Source of the DNA: Nocardia vinacea NBRC 16497
GTDB lineage: Bacteria; Actinomycetota; Actinomycetes; Mycobacteriales; Mycobacteriaceae
Direction of reading: 5' to 3'
Length of the DNA stretch: 46,306 nucleotides
Assembly (NCBI RefSeq): GCF_000308835.1
Contig: NZ_BAGN01000100.1
Location: forward strand, 1-46,306
Shown: positions 34,610 through 43,141 of the stretch, one piece after another
Numbering within the stretch: position 1 is the first letter of the stretch
Layout: each line of letters opens with the position of its first letter
Made by a program: the position numbers and the translations under genes
The notes under the pieces: model-generated
Told to the model about the DNA's origin: nothing
The model's input: only the letters and a program-made list of their open reading frames with translations
Databases searched by the model: none

Positions 34610-36331
34610 TCAATTCTTGTGCAGAGTGCCGGTGACATCGCCGAGCACACCGCTGAAACCGCCGCTGAAGCTGTAGGTGACCGAACCGTCCGGCTGCAGG
34701 ATGACCTTCGAGGTCGACCCTTCGTCCATACACCCGCTCGCACCACCGCTGAGCCGTGCCACAAAGGTGAGCTGGGTGTCGGTGGCATTGGTCAGACGTT
34801 CGGCGCGTTCGCACCGGCTGCGTGATGCCTGGCCGGTATTGGCCGAGGCGGCGACCTCCTCGCCGACTTTCCCGTCGTGAATGGTCAACTCGATATCGAA
34901 GGTGGCGAGCGCATCCCTTGCCGTGCCGGTCCACTTGCCGACGAACGCTTCGGGTACCGCCGAATCCGTGGCCGCTGCCGAAGTGCTCGTCGCGGAGGTC
35001 TGCGTCGTCGCGGTGGTCGTGGGAGCGGCGGAGGTGAGCACCGCCGAAGTGCTCACCGTCGCCGCGGAATCGGAGGACTTGTCGGTCAGTTGCGTGCCGA
35101 TGAGGAATGCGCCGCCCGCGACGATGAGACCGACCACCACGGCCGCGACGGCCCATGCGGTCCGACGTGAACGACTTTTCGGCGCGGGCTGCGGGTAGTA
35201 GTAGGCGGGTTGCGGCCCCGACTGGTCATGGGCCGGCGGATACGGCGCGTACAGACGGCTCGAATTGGCTTGTGGCCCAGGAGGTCCGGATTGCCATGCG
35301 GTATTTCCGGATTGCCAAGCCACCGTATCGGCCGCAGGCCGGGACAGCGCGTGGGGCGGTGAGTGCGGCCCCGAATTCGATTGCGGCAGCGGCCGCGAAA
35401 TCGTCGCCGCCGACCGTGCCGGATCCGGTCCGACCGCCTCGACCGGCCCGGATTCCAGATCGAGCAGCGCAACCGCCCGCCTGCTCACCTCTTCGAGCAC
35501 CGGCGCGGGCAGCCAGCCGCCGCGTTCCGGAACCCCGAGTTCGGCAAGCTGATCGAGCAACTGCTGCGGCGTCGGGCGCGCCGCCACATCCTTGTTCAGG
35601 CACGCCGCGATGAGCGGCCGCAGCCGGTCCGGCACCGACGTGAGCCGCGGCTCCTCGTACACCACCCGATACAGCATCTGCACGGTCTCACCGGCGCCGA
35701 ACGGGCCCTGACCGGTCGCCGCGTAGACGAGCACGCCGCCGAGCGCGAATACATCACCTTCGGGTCCCATGGTCGGTCCGACCACCTGCTCCGGACACAT
35801 GAATCCCGGTGAGCCGATGACATTTCCGGTGGTCGTCAGTGCGCTGTCCTCGGCGGCGCGCGCGATGCCGAAGTCGATCACCTTCGGACCGTCCACGGCC
35901 AGCAGCACATTGGACGGTTTCAGATCGCGATGCACGATCCCGGCACCGTGCACCGCGATCAATGCCTCGGCGAGACCGTGCGCGAGCACCAGCAGCGTGT
36001 TCTCGCTGAACGTGCCGAACTGCTCGACCGCATCGGTCAACGAGAACCCGGCCACATAGCCGGTTGCCAGCCACGGCGGCGTCGAATCCACATCCGCGTC
36101 GAGTACCGGCGCGGTGAACTTCCCGCCGACCCGCCGCGCCGCGGTGACCTCGCGCCGGAACCGCTCGCGGAACTCGTTGCCGATCAGATCCGGCCGGATC
36201 ACCTTCACCGCGACGGTGCGGCCACCCGCGCTGCGCCCGAGGTACACCCGGCCCATACCGCCCGCACCGAGCAGGCCGAGTAGCCGGTAGTCCCCGATCC
36301 GCATGGGATCGTCTGTGCCGAGCGGTCGCAT
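34610..36331 (-). CDS. Membrane-anchored serine/threonine protein kinase
   Basis: A 573-residue eukaryotic-type kinase from ATG 36331. Kinase domain about 13-265: glycine loop LLGAGGMGRVYLG, Lys43 in VAVKVI, catalytic loop IVHRDLKPSN (Asp136), DFGIA (Asp153), activation segment GSPGFMCPEQ, and DVFALGGVLVYAATG. A proline/serine/tyrosine-rich linker (about 300-388, with a short AWQSG repeat) leads to one membrane helix (about 391-413). The external part has a Ser/Thr/Ala-rich stretch and a 100-residue domain with two cysteines, not PASTA. It resembles the PknD/PknE-type receptor layout, sensing outside and phosphorylating inside. ATG at 36304 (MRIGDYRLLG) is an alternative start. The BASS gene ends 27 bases upstream of the listed frame's 5' region. 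Confidence 0.93.
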   Translation of the reverse strand: MRPLGTDDPMRIGDYRLLGLLGAGGMGRVYLGRSAGGRTVAVKVIRPDLIGNEFRERFRREVTAARRVGGKFTAPVLDADVDSTPPWLATGYVAGFSLTDAVEQFGTFSENTLLVLAHGLAEALIAVHGAGIVHRDLKPSNVLLAVDGPKVIDFGIARAAEDSALTTTGNVIGSPGFMCPEQVVGPTMGPEGDVFALGGVLVYAATGQGPFGAGETVQMLYRVVYEEPRLTSVPDRLRPLIAACLNKDVAARPTPQQLLDQLAELGVPERGGWLPAPVLEEVSRRAVALLDLESGPVEAVGPDPARSAATISRPLPQSNSGPHSPPHALSRPAADTVAWQSGNTAWQSGPPGPQANSSRLYAPYPPAHDQSGPQPAYYYPQPAPKSRSRRTAWAVAAVVVGLIVAGGAFLIGTQLTDKSSDSAATVSTSAVLTSAAPTTTATTQTSATSTSAAATDSAVPEAFVGKWTGTARDALATFDIELTIHDGKVGEEVAASANTGQASRSRCERAERLTNATDTQLTFVARLSGGASGCMDEGSTSKVILQPDGSVTYSFSGGFSGVLGDVTGTLHKN

Positions 36332-36397
36332 CGCGAACTGGGGTCCTCTCACCTGACGTCGAACACGCAAAGGCTACCCAGGCCGCGCTCGGTTGCC

Positions 36398-37288
36398 CTA
36401 GCCGGTAGCGGCCGGAATCGGTGTGGGAGCCGCGCGGCGCAGCTGCCGCGCCAACAAGTATGCGGCGATGGCGGCGGGAACATTCATCAGTACCCCGTAG
36501 ACCGCGGGCGGCACCGCCATCTGCGAATTGTGCAGCACACTGGAGGCGACCGCGATCGCCAACGCGCCGTTGTGGATGCCGATCTCCATCGCCGAGGCGA
36601 TCGCCTGATCGGTCTCCACCCGGAACAAGCGCGGCACGGTGTACCCGATGACGAAGCTCAGCGTCGACAACACCAGGCTGAGGGTGGCGAGCTTGCCGAT
36701 GTTCTCGGTCAATGTGTCGAACTCGCGCCCCACCGCCGCCACCACGACCAGCAGCAGCACCACCGCCGAGACGATCTTGACGTTCTTGCGCATCCGCTCG
36801 GCCCAGTCGGTGAACCGGCGATGCACCCACATCCCCACCGCGACCGGGACCAGCACGATCGCGAACACCTGGGCGAACTTATCCGGCCGCAACCCGATCG
36901 CGGCGTCATCGTCCATGAACAGCGTGAACGACAGCGTCACCACCAGCGGCAGGGTGAAGACGGCGAGAATCGAATTGATCGCGGTCAGCGTGATATTCAG
37001 GGCCACATTGCCACCGGCGATATGGCTGAACAGATTCGCCGACGGCCCGCCCGGCGAGGCCACGAGCAACATCACCCCGACGGCCAGCGCACCCTCGAGC
37101 CGGAACAGATAGACCAGACCCAGGCAGATCGCGGGCAGCACGATCATCTGGCACACCAGCGCGACCACCGCCGCCTTGGGATACCGCAGCACTCTGGCGA
37201 AATCGTCGACGGTCAAGGTCAACCCGAGCCCGAACATCACCAGCGCCAGGGCCAGCGGTAGGAACACGGCGAAAATCGTTGAACCCAT
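36398..37288 (-). CDS. Bile acid:sodium symporter (BASS) family transporter
   Basis: A 296-residue membrane protein with 9 to 10 helices. MFGLGLTLTVDDFARVLRYP, then VASPGGPSANLFSHIAGGNV and the EIGIHNGALAIAVA segment are hallmarks of the SBF/BASS fold, including the crossing helices that bind sodium. Bacterial members move organic acids, pantoate or similar anions; the substrate here is unknown. AGGAG lies seven bases before ATG 37288. The Ser/Thr kinase gene starts 66 nt downstream on the same strand and may share a transcript. Confidence 0.92.
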   Translation of the reverse strand: MGSTIFAVFLPLALALVMFGLGLTLTVDDFARVLRYPKAAVVALVCQMIVLPAICLGLVYLFRLEGALAVGVMLLVASPGGPSANLFSHIAGGNVALNITLTAINSILAVFTLPLVVTLSFTLFMDDDAAIGLRPDKFAQVFAIVLVPVAVGMWVHRRFTDWAERMRKNVKIVSAVVLLLVVVAAVGREFDTLTENIGKLATLSLVLSTLSFVIGYTVPRLFRVETDQAIASAMEIGIHNGALAIAVASSVLHNSQMAVPPAVYGVLMNVPAAIAAYLLARQLRRAAPTPIPAATG

Positions 37289-37458
37289 TCAGATCTCCTC
37301 ATCAGGACTCGGACGGATATCGACGTTATCGACTCACTGTCCGGGCAGCGACCCCACCGGTGGGAGCCCGGCCGTGGCTACCGCCGGATTCGACGATGCG
37401 ATGATGGTGTACGGAGCGCGATCGAGACACTCGTCCGACTTGAAGGGGCCTTCGCTCT

Positions 37459-38007
37459 ATGCAGACCTATCGGCTCGTATTGCTCACCCTCGGTATCGGA
37501 CTCACCTGTGTGACCGCGTGCGGCTCGGGCGACAACGGCGGCCGGATAACCGATTACGGCCCGACCCCTTCGGTGGTGACCACGTCGAGTGCCGCACCGA
37601 CGGCGAAATGCGGAGTTGATCTGAACGCACCGGTGATCGGTTCCGCCATCGCGACGTTGCCCGTCGATCCGCTTACCAAGGTGCCGTGGTCCACCGATCC
37701 GGCCGGATTCGAGGGCACCTTCGATCCGTGCGTCACACTGTCGGCCGTGATCATTGCGGTCGAGGGCGCGACCGGCAGTTCACCGAATCATGTGCTGCTG
37801 TTCCACAAGGGCGAGTTCGTCGGAACGGCGACGCACGAGAGTCTCGGGTTCACGTCACTGGATCCCGGGCGCACGACCGATGACACCGTCGGCGTGACCT
37901 ACAAGACGCCCGGCAGTTGTAATGCCTGCCCGGACGGCACGCTGACGCCGGTCCAATTCCATTGGGATGGAAAGCAAGTACGGACGATCGGGACGCCACC
38001 GAAATAA
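37459..38007 (+). CDS. LppP/LprE-type lipoprotein
   Basis: A 182-residue lipoprotein. MQTYRLVLLTLGIGLTCVTAC is followed by GSGDNGG, with the lipobox VTAC at Cys21. After a Thr/Ser/Pro linker the domain starts KCGVDLNAPVIGSAIATLP and has a late pair of cysteines (GSCNACPDGT) and HWDGKQVRTIGTPP at the end, matching the mycobacterial/nocardial LppP/LprE family. It is attached to the outer face of the membrane; function unknown. GAAGGGG precedes the ATG. It stands alone. Confidence 0.88.
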   Translation: MQTYRLVLLTLGIGLTCVTACGSGDNGGRITDYGPTPSVVTTSSAAPTAKCGVDLNAPVIGSAIATLPVDPLTKVPWSTDPAGFEGTFDPCVTLSAVIIAVEGATGSSPNHVLLFHKGEFVGTATHESLGFTSLDPGRTTDDTVGVTYKTPGSCNACPDGTLTPVQFHWDGKQVRTIGTPPK

Positions 38008-38015
38008 CCGCGGGC

Positions 38016-39524
38016 TCATCGCATTATGCGATCCAGGGCCGCGTGCAACTCGGCGGCCGGATCGCTCGGCAGGCTCGGCATACGCCAGGCAATGATCTGA
38101 TCGGGGCGCACGAGGAGTGCGCCGGTAGCGGAGAGGCCGACGGTGTCGGGCCAATCCTGGTCCAGCTCATGGACTTCCAGCGGTAGCTGGGACTTCCAGG
38201 CGGTACCTGCTGGGCCGACCAAGACAGCGCAGGAGGTTCCGATGAGGTCGAGCGTCGAGCGACCGTCGGTCAGCCAACGATGAGGCAGCCGGGTGCCGGG
38301 TTGGCCGGTGAGGTCGAGATGCGCCATGGTGTGCGTGCTGCCGTCGTCGATGAGCGCCCCCGTGCGGTAGCGGTTGCCCAGGATCAGGGCGATCGGATCG
38401 GCGAGTGGTGTGGCGTCGGTGGCTTCGCGATTCATGGTGCGCAGGTCGGCGGTTCGGATGCTCGACTGGTCTGCGATGTACCAGCCGACCGGGCGGCGTT
38501 CGGTGTGGTAGGTGTCCAGCAACGCCGGATCGGCCTCGTCGCGCAGGACGGCCGCCAACTTCCAGGCGAGGTTGTGCACGTCCTCGATACCGGTATTCGC
38601 GCCCGCGGCGGCGAAGGGCGGCATAACATGAGCGGCGTCACCAGCCAGGAAGACGCGTCCCGCGCGGTATTGCTCGGCGACGAACATCCCCGGCTCCCAA
38701 GGCAATACGCTGAGCAGCTCGATCGGCATATCGGGAACACCGATGGCCGTTCGCAATACGCTCGGCCATTTATCCGGGGAACGGTCGACTCCCTCGGTGG
38801 TGGTGAATATCCAGCGCTGTGAGCCGTCGATCGAGGCGAAAGCTCCTGGCACATCGGCATTCTCGATCTGGCAGAGGTTGAATTCGCGGCCGCGCACCCG
38901 CTCGGTGAGATCGGCGCGGAAGTAGACATTGACGGCTCGGCCGAGCGTGCCACGACCATCGCGCGGAATACCGAGCCGCTCGCGGATCGGACTCGACGCA
39001 CCGTCGGCGGCAATCAGATAGTCCGCGCGCAACCGCTCGACCGTGCCGTCGTCGGCGCGAATCGTGGCGGTGATGCCCTCGGGCTCGTCGGCGAAGTCGG
39101 TCAGCTCGACGCCGAACCGCACATCGCAGCCGCGAGCCACGGCGATGCGCCGCAGCACCGGCTCCAGCAGATCCTGGGCACACAGGCAGGCGGCGGCCGG
39201 GGTGATGGTCGACCAGTCCGGCACCCCGCCGGGCAGCGTGAAGGGGATCCGTTCGGCCCGCGCGAGTGTCGGACCGGCCGCGAAGTGCTGGTATGCCGCG
39301 AGGTCGCGGGCCGCGTCCAGAACCTCCTGGGCAATGTCGAGCTGGCCGAACAGTTCCATGGTCCGGATATTGATGCGCCGGGCCTTGGGCTGCGGTGAAG
39401 TGGTCGGCCTGCGTTCGACCAGCACCGTTGCCACGCCCTGCCGGCGCAGGAACAGTGCGGCCGACAGTCCGACCAGTCCGCCGCCGACGATGAGAACGCA
39501 AGGTGCGTGTACGTTGTACATCAT
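38016..39524 (-). CDS. FAD-dependent aromatic-hydroxylase-type monooxygenase
   Basis: A 502-residue class A flavin monooxygenase. GxGxxG motif in VLIVGGGLVGLSAALFLRRQ, NAD(P)H/FAD motif in LIAADGASSPIRERLG, and GD motif in RVFLAGDAAHVMPPFAAAGA plus NTGIEDVHNLAWKL are complete. The C-terminal part is a thioredoxin-like domain of the PheA/MhpA-type hydroxylases. It would hydroxylate an aromatic or polyketide substrate with NAD(P)H and O2. ATG 39524 or 39521 starts inside tandem palindromes (39507-39538) that also code for residues YNVH, so the transcript may be leaderless and directly controlled by the divergent TetR protein. Substrate unknown. Confidence 0.9.
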   Translation of the reverse strand: MMYNVHAPCVLIVGGGLVGLSAALFLRRQGVATVLVERRPTTSPQPKARRINIRTMELFGQLDIAQEVLDAARDLAAYQHFAAGPTLARAERIPFTLPGGVPDWSTITPAAACLCAQDLLEPVLRRIAVARGCDVRFGVELTDFADEPEGITATIRADDGTVERLRADYLIAADGASSPIRERLGIPRDGRGTLGRAVNVYFRADLTERVRGREFNLCQIENADVPGAFASIDGSQRWIFTTTEGVDRSPDKWPSVLRTAIGVPDMPIELLSVLPWEPGMFVAEQYRAGRVFLAGDAAHVMPPFAAAGANTGIEDVHNLAWKLAAVLRDEADPALLDTYHTERRPVGWYIADQSSIRTADLRTMNREATDATPLADPIALILGNRYRTGALIDDGSTHTMAHLDLTGQPGTRLPHRWLTDGRSTLDLIGTSCAVLVGPAGTAWKSQLPLEVHELDQDWPDTVGLSATGALLVRPDQIIAWRMPSLPSDPAAELHAALDRIMR

Positions 39525-39538
39525 GTGTACGTTGTACA
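39507..39538. promoter_or_regulatory. Tandem TGTAC-GTT-GTACA palindromes, likely TetR operators
   Basis: GTGTACGTTGTACA occurs at 39507-39520 and again at 39525-39538, an 18-base period. Each contains a TGTAC/GTACA dyad around GTT. They overlap the monooxygenase start codon and lie 33 bases before the small frame ahead of the TetR gene. Confidence 0.7.
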
Positions 39539-39570
39539 CGAATGGTTGAATGCCCGGCAAGGAGGTGGCA

Positions 39571-39654
39571 GTGAGCGAGCTCAGCGAGCGAACCATCAAC
39601 ACAGCCGAGCACTCGCTCGTGCCGGAACCGAGCGCTAGCGAGGTGGAGGCATGA
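39571..39654 (+). CDS. Possible 27-residue leader frame before the TetR gene
   Basis: GTG 39571 has AAGGAGG five bases upstream. The 27-codon product begins VSELSERTINTAEHSL and ends ASEVEA; its TGA overlaps the TetR ATG at 39651 as ATGA. The Ser/Glu-rich sequence comes from an agcgag repeat-rich segment that resembles short dispersed sequences seen in front of rhodococcal and nocardial genes. That resemblance is from memory and unverified. Confidence 0.35.
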   Translation: MSELSERTINTAEHSLVPEPSASEVEA

Positions 39655-39680
39655 GCGAGCGCCGGCGAGGTGGAGGCATG
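39638..39680 (+). repeat. 16-bp direct repeat carrying two translation starts
   Basis: GCGAGGTGGAGGCATG occurs at 39638-39653 and 39665-39680, 27 bases apart, giving two in-frame ATG codons (39651 and 39678), each with its own GAGGTGGAGG. A related GGAGGTGGCAGTGAGCGAGC lies at 39560-39579. It looks like a small tandem duplication of an initiation region. Confidence 0.7.
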
Positions 39681-40409
39681 GGCGAGGAATCGTCGCCGCC
39701 CGGACCGTTGATCTGGTCGCTACCCGAACCGCCGGGCCGACCGACTACGACGTTGAGCCGGGCGAGCATCCTGCGGGCGGCCTTGACCGTGGCAGATGCC
39801 GAGGGTGCGCGGGCACTGACCATGCGGCGGATCGCCACGGCGGTCGGTGCGTCCACGCCGATGTCACTGTATCGCTATGTCGGGAGCAAGGATGGTCTCG
39901 TCGACTTGATGATCGACGCCGTCTACGGCGAGATTCCGCTACCCGCAACACCTTCGGGCCATTGGCGCACCGCTCTCGAAGAGCTTTCGCTGACCACCTG
40001 GTCGGTGATCCAGCGCCACCTCTGGTTCGGTGAACTCGTGCACACGCGACCGCCGCTCGGGCCGAATGCGCTGTGCTACTTCGACTTCCGTTTCGCCCTC
40101 TTGGAACCCCTCGATATCGCCGCCGACGATATGACGCTGATCACCGCCGCCGTCGACGGCCATCTCATCGGCGCCGCACTGCAACTCGCCGAGGAGAACC
40201 GCATGCGGGCCCGCTCCGGACTGCATACCGACGACGAGCTGGCCGCCGCCGCGCAACCGATGCTGGCGCCGATGCTCGCCGATGGTCGCTATCCGGCCTT
40301 CGCTCGCTGGCTGGCCGCGCGTACCACCACTGGCGGCGTAGACCCCGTCGAGTGGACGCTGACCAGCCTGCTCGACGGCATCACCGATCGCCTCGGCCTA
40401 CCGAAGTAG
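39651..40409 (+). CDS. TetR-family regulator, divergent from the monooxygenase
   Basis: A 252-residue regulator with a TetR helix-turn-helix at about 36-85 (SRASILRAALTVADAEGARA, then RRIATAVGASTPMSLYRYVG with SKDGLVDLMID) and a C-terminal domain of the tetracycline-repressor-C type (LEELSLTTWSVIQRHLW onward). The start may be ATG 39651 or the duplicated ATG 39678, nine codons apart. Divergence from a flavin monooxygenase with tandem TGTAC palindromes between is the classic layout of a local repressor that senses the enzyme's substrate. Effector unknown. Confidence 0.92.
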   Translation: MSERRRGGGMGEESSPPGPLIWSLPEPPGRPTTTLSRASILRAALTVADAEGARALTMRRIATAVGASTPMSLYRYVGSKDGLVDLMIDAVYGEIPLPATPSGHWRTALEELSLTTWSVIQRHLWFGELVHTRPPLGPNALCYFDFRFALLEPLDIAADDMTLITAAVDGHLIGAALQLAEENRMRARSGLHTDDELAAAAQPMLAPMLADGRYPAFARWLAARTTTGGVDPVEWTLTSLLDGITDRLGLPK

Positions 40410-40418
40410 CCGCTGGCT

Positions 40419-40569
40419 CGGTTCGCGGCATCGAGCGGGATATAGCGCACGAGGATGTCGTCGGAGTCGTCGAAGGTTCGGGTTTCCACCCGCCGCAGGG
40501 CCGGAGGGTCGCCGATGAAGATCGGGGTGCCCGTGCCGAGCCTGGTCGCGCCGATCCCTGGTGGCTTGT
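40419..40569 (-). pseudogene. 3' remnant of a RibD_C/DHFR-like gene
   Basis: The minus-strand translation GATRLGTGTPIFIGDPPALR, then VETRTFDDSDDILVRYIPLD resembles the C-terminal strands of stand-alone RibD_C reductases. No N-terminal domain precedes it and the frame runs without its own stop into the antisense of the TetR gene. It looks like a decayed fragment. The rest of 40410-40798 (about 230 bases) shows no supported gene. Confidence 0.5.
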
Positions 40570-40798
40570 GCCCGTAGGTCGGTCGACGTAGATCAGTCAC
40601 GGTTCGATAACGCCTCGGTGCGGGTCCAGCGAGTCTGCGGGGGAATCCGACGAACCGAATGGACCGTACCTAGCGGGATATTCGCCGATGGATTGCTATG
40701 GAGTCGTCGCGCGTCGATCGGGCGATCCTGTCTGCATGCTGCGTACCAGTCGAGAGGGGATCGGGAGTTTGTCGGGGCATGGAGTGGCACCTGCGCTT

Positions 40799-42823
40799 AT
40801 GCGTTCGTTTCGACTGGCGACCGTTGTCGCGGCCGTGGTGGCACTGGCTTCGAGTGGCGGCGGCTCCGCGACTGCCGAGCAAAGCATCGACAGCGCCCTC
40901 GGCGAGCGGTGGACCGCTATGCACGACGGTCCGCAGGAGTATGCCGATGTCCATATCGACTGGGATGTCCCGATTCGCATGAGCGACGGTGTCGTACTCA
41001 AGGCCAATGTGTATCGGCCCGTCGATGCGGCGAAGACAGTGGTGGGCAAGCCGTTGCCGACAATCGTGAACCTCACGCCGTACACCAAACTCATGGGCAA
41101 TCTGATCGATTCGGCATTGGCCGCGCCCGGACTGCGGCCCTTCACCATGGATATGGTCCGGCGCGTCAATCTGTCCGGCACGCCGATCAGCGGATTCGGC
41201 GAGCTGATGCACGCACTCGACGGCGGCATGATCCAAACCGTGCTCGGCATCGACCGGAATCTCATCCGCAGCGGGTACACGTTGGTGGTCGCGGACGTCC
41301 GCGGCACCGGCTTCTCCCAGGGCACCTGGAACACCCTCGGTAAGCGGGAACAATTGGATACCCGTGAGGTGATCGATTGGGCGGCGAAGCAGCCGTGGTC
41401 CAACGGCACTGTCGGTATGAGCGGCGGCTCCTATGCGGGCATCAATCAGCTTCGCGCGGCCGAAAACGCCCCTGCCGCACTGAAAGCCATCTTCCCGGTG
41501 GAGGCGGGTAGCGATCTGATGCGTGATGTCGTCGCGCCGGGCGGCGGTGTCGGCACGACCTTCCTGCCGCTGTGGTTGAACAATGTGAACCAGGCGAAGT
41601 TGATTCCCGACGTGCAGTCGATGCTCAACGGCACCTTCGACTGGAAATGGCTCCAGTCCAGGTTGGCCGATCCGGCAACCAATTCCGATCTGCTGGCCCA
41701 GGCGCTGCTCACCCCGTCGCTGGACCGGGTGCCGACGACGTTGGCTGCCGCGCTCGACGACGACAGTGAATTCCGCCAGGGGATTCTCGGGCATCCCGAC
41801 CGAATTACGGTGCCCACCTTCATGTACGGCGGCTGGCATGACATCTTCGCCAATAGCGCGGCCAAACTCTACAACGTGATCCCACTGCCACAGGCGAAGA
41901 AGCAGTTGCTGATCGGCGATACCTATCATGCGAATCCGGGTGCCGGTACGGGTGCGGCCGGCGCGCCGCCGCGGCTGGATGTGCTGCAGCGGGTGTGGTT
42001 CGACAAGTGGCTCAAGGGCATCGATAACGGCATCGGCGACTTCGGGCCGATCACGCTGTGGGAGCAGGGCTCGGGCTGGAAGACCTTGGGGCAGTTCCCG
42101 GAAACCGGTGTCACGCATCGTCGTGTCTATCTGTCCTCGGTGTCGAGCGATACCGCCGACCATGCGGCGCACGACGGATCACTGTCCTCGACGAAGCCCA
42201 AGGAGCGCATCGCCCTGCAGGTGGTGCCTGGGTTGACCATGGTGTGCTCGCGCGATGCCGCTCAGGGCTCCGCCGGTCTCGCCGCGCCATTCGATATCTG
42301 CGCCAAGGATTCTCGCGTCGCCGAGGGCAACGGGCTGACCTTCACCAGTGCGGAGATGAGTGAGCCGACGGTGATATCCGGGCCGATCAATGTGCACCTC
42401 AATGCGGTTCACGATGCGACGGACGGGTATTGGGACGTCACCGTCAACGATGTCGCACCCGATGGCACGTCGACCGTGTTGACCACCGGCCAGCTCACCG
42501 CGTCGCTGCGTGCGGTGGACGAGGCGAGGAGCATGCGCTCGGCGAGTGGCGATTACACCGCGCCGTACAACCCGATCACCCTGGAGAGCCTGCTGCCCGT
42601 CGTGCCGGGCAAGCCGATGACACTGGATATCGCGGTCATCCCGACGCAGGCCGTCTTGTTGCCCGGCCACCGGCTGCGGGTGGCTGTGTTCGCCGGAAAC
42701 GTGCCGAAGGCATTGGCTTTTCGGCCGATGCTCAACGCCACCGAACTCAAGCCGCAGTACCTGCAGCTCGATCCGGATGCGCCCAGCTTCGTCAACCTGC
42801 CTACGAACCGGCCCATCGCCTGA
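40799..42823 (+). CDS. Secreted CocE/NonD-type S15 hydrolase
   Basis: A 674-residue alpha/beta hydrolase of the X-Pro dipeptidyl-peptidase/cocaine-esterase group. MRSFRLATVVAAVVALASSG is a signal peptide with cleavage near ATA-EQS. The S15 domain shows VNLTPYTK, YTLVVADVRGTGFSQGTWN, the nucleophile elbow GTVGMSGGSYAGINQLRAA (Ser), PTFMYGGWHDIF (Asp), and IGDTYHANPG (His). The last 200 residues are the jelly-roll domain of the family (TVISGPINVHLNAV, then LLPGHRLRVAVFAG). Substrates may be esters, amides or peptides outside the cell. An upstream in-frame GTG at 40784 is an alternative start. It ends 318 bp before rpoB2. Confidence 0.9.
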   Translation: MRSFRLATVVAAVVALASSGGGSATAEQSIDSALGERWTAMHDGPQEYADVHIDWDVPIRMSDGVVLKANVYRPVDAAKTVVGKPLPTIVNLTPYTKLMGNLIDSALAAPGLRPFTMDMVRRVNLSGTPISGFGELMHALDGGMIQTVLGIDRNLIRSGYTLVVADVRGTGFSQGTWNTLGKREQLDTREVIDWAAKQPWSNGTVGMSGGSYAGINQLRAAENAPAALKAIFPVEAGSDLMRDVVAPGGGVGTTFLPLWLNNVNQAKLIPDVQSMLNGTFDWKWLQSRLADPATNSDLLAQALLTPSLDRVPTTLAAALDDDSEFRQGILGHPDRITVPTFMYGGWHDIFANSAAKLYNVIPLPQAKKQLLIGDTYHANPGAGTGAAGAPPRLDVLQRVWFDKWLKGIDNGIGDFGPITLWEQGSGWKTLGQFPETGVTHRRVYLSSVSSDTADHAAHDGSLSSTKPKERIALQVVPGLTMVCSRDAAQGSAGLAAPFDICAKDSRVAEGNGLTFTSAEMSEPTVISGPINVHLNAVHDATDGYWDVTVNDVAPDGTSTVLTTGQLTASLRAVDEARSMRSASGDYTAPYNPITLESLLPVVPGKPMTLDIAVIPTQAVLLPGHRLRVAVFAGNVPKALAFRPMLNATELKPQYLQLDPDAPSFVNLPTNRPIA

Positions 42824-42838
42824 AATGTGGCGAAAACC

Positions 42839-42868
42839 TTGACGCAGCCGGGGTGCGCAAGTTATTCT
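42839..42868 (+). promoter_or_regulatory. Candidate promoter for rpoB2
   Basis: TTGACG (42839-42844) and TATTCT (42863-42868) are separated by 18 bases, a plausible housekeeping-sigma promoter, 274 bases upstream of the rpoB2 start. A second TTGACG (42896-42901) has a TATTCT 21 bases on, a poor spacing. Confidence 0.5.
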
Positions 42869-42933
42869 ATAAATGGGAAGCAATTCAGCGTGGGTTTGAC
42901 GTGGCCCAAAAACCTTGATTCCTATTCTGATTT

Positions 42934-42957
42934 CGCACTCGACATTCAGCGAGTGCG
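42934..42957 (+). terminator. Hairpin in the rpoB2 leader, terminator or attenuator
   Basis: CGCACTCG (42934-42941) and CGAGTGCG (42950-42957) form an 8-bp stem, 8-base loop, with AGTGTAATTTTGG after it. It follows the S15 gene by 110 bases, but also lies downstream of the candidate promoter, so it could attenuate rpoB2. Confidence 0.5.
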
Positions 42958-43016
42958 AGTGTAATTTTGGACGTTGCGCTGGTTGCCTCCTGTCCACCTC
43001 ACGAACCAATCGTTGT

Positions 43017-43042
43017 AAACATCATCCGCTGTGGTGATGTTT
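43017..43042 (+). promoter_or_regulatory. Dyad symmetry in the rpoB2 leader
   Basis: AAACATCA (43017-43024) and TGATGTTT (43035-43042) are exact complements around 10 bases, 100 bases before rpoB2. The A/T-rich arms fit an operator. It does not resemble the GGGGCTTGCG rifamycin-associated element known upstream of rifamycin-inactivating genes. Confidence 0.5.
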
Positions 43043-43141
43043 CCTTCGTGGTGCGCGAGTTTCGTTCGGGTGCGCTGCCGGGGCGGAATTCGTCAGTAAG
43101 ACAAGCGATGTTCACGCATTGCGTGAGGGGAAGGACGCACC

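Noticed and set aside
38016..39524. Rifampicin monooxygenase (Rox/Iri) near rpoB2
   Set aside because: The flavin motifs are general to aromatic hydroxylases; the start and length do not match the Rox pattern I know, so a rifamycin substrate is not supported by sequence.
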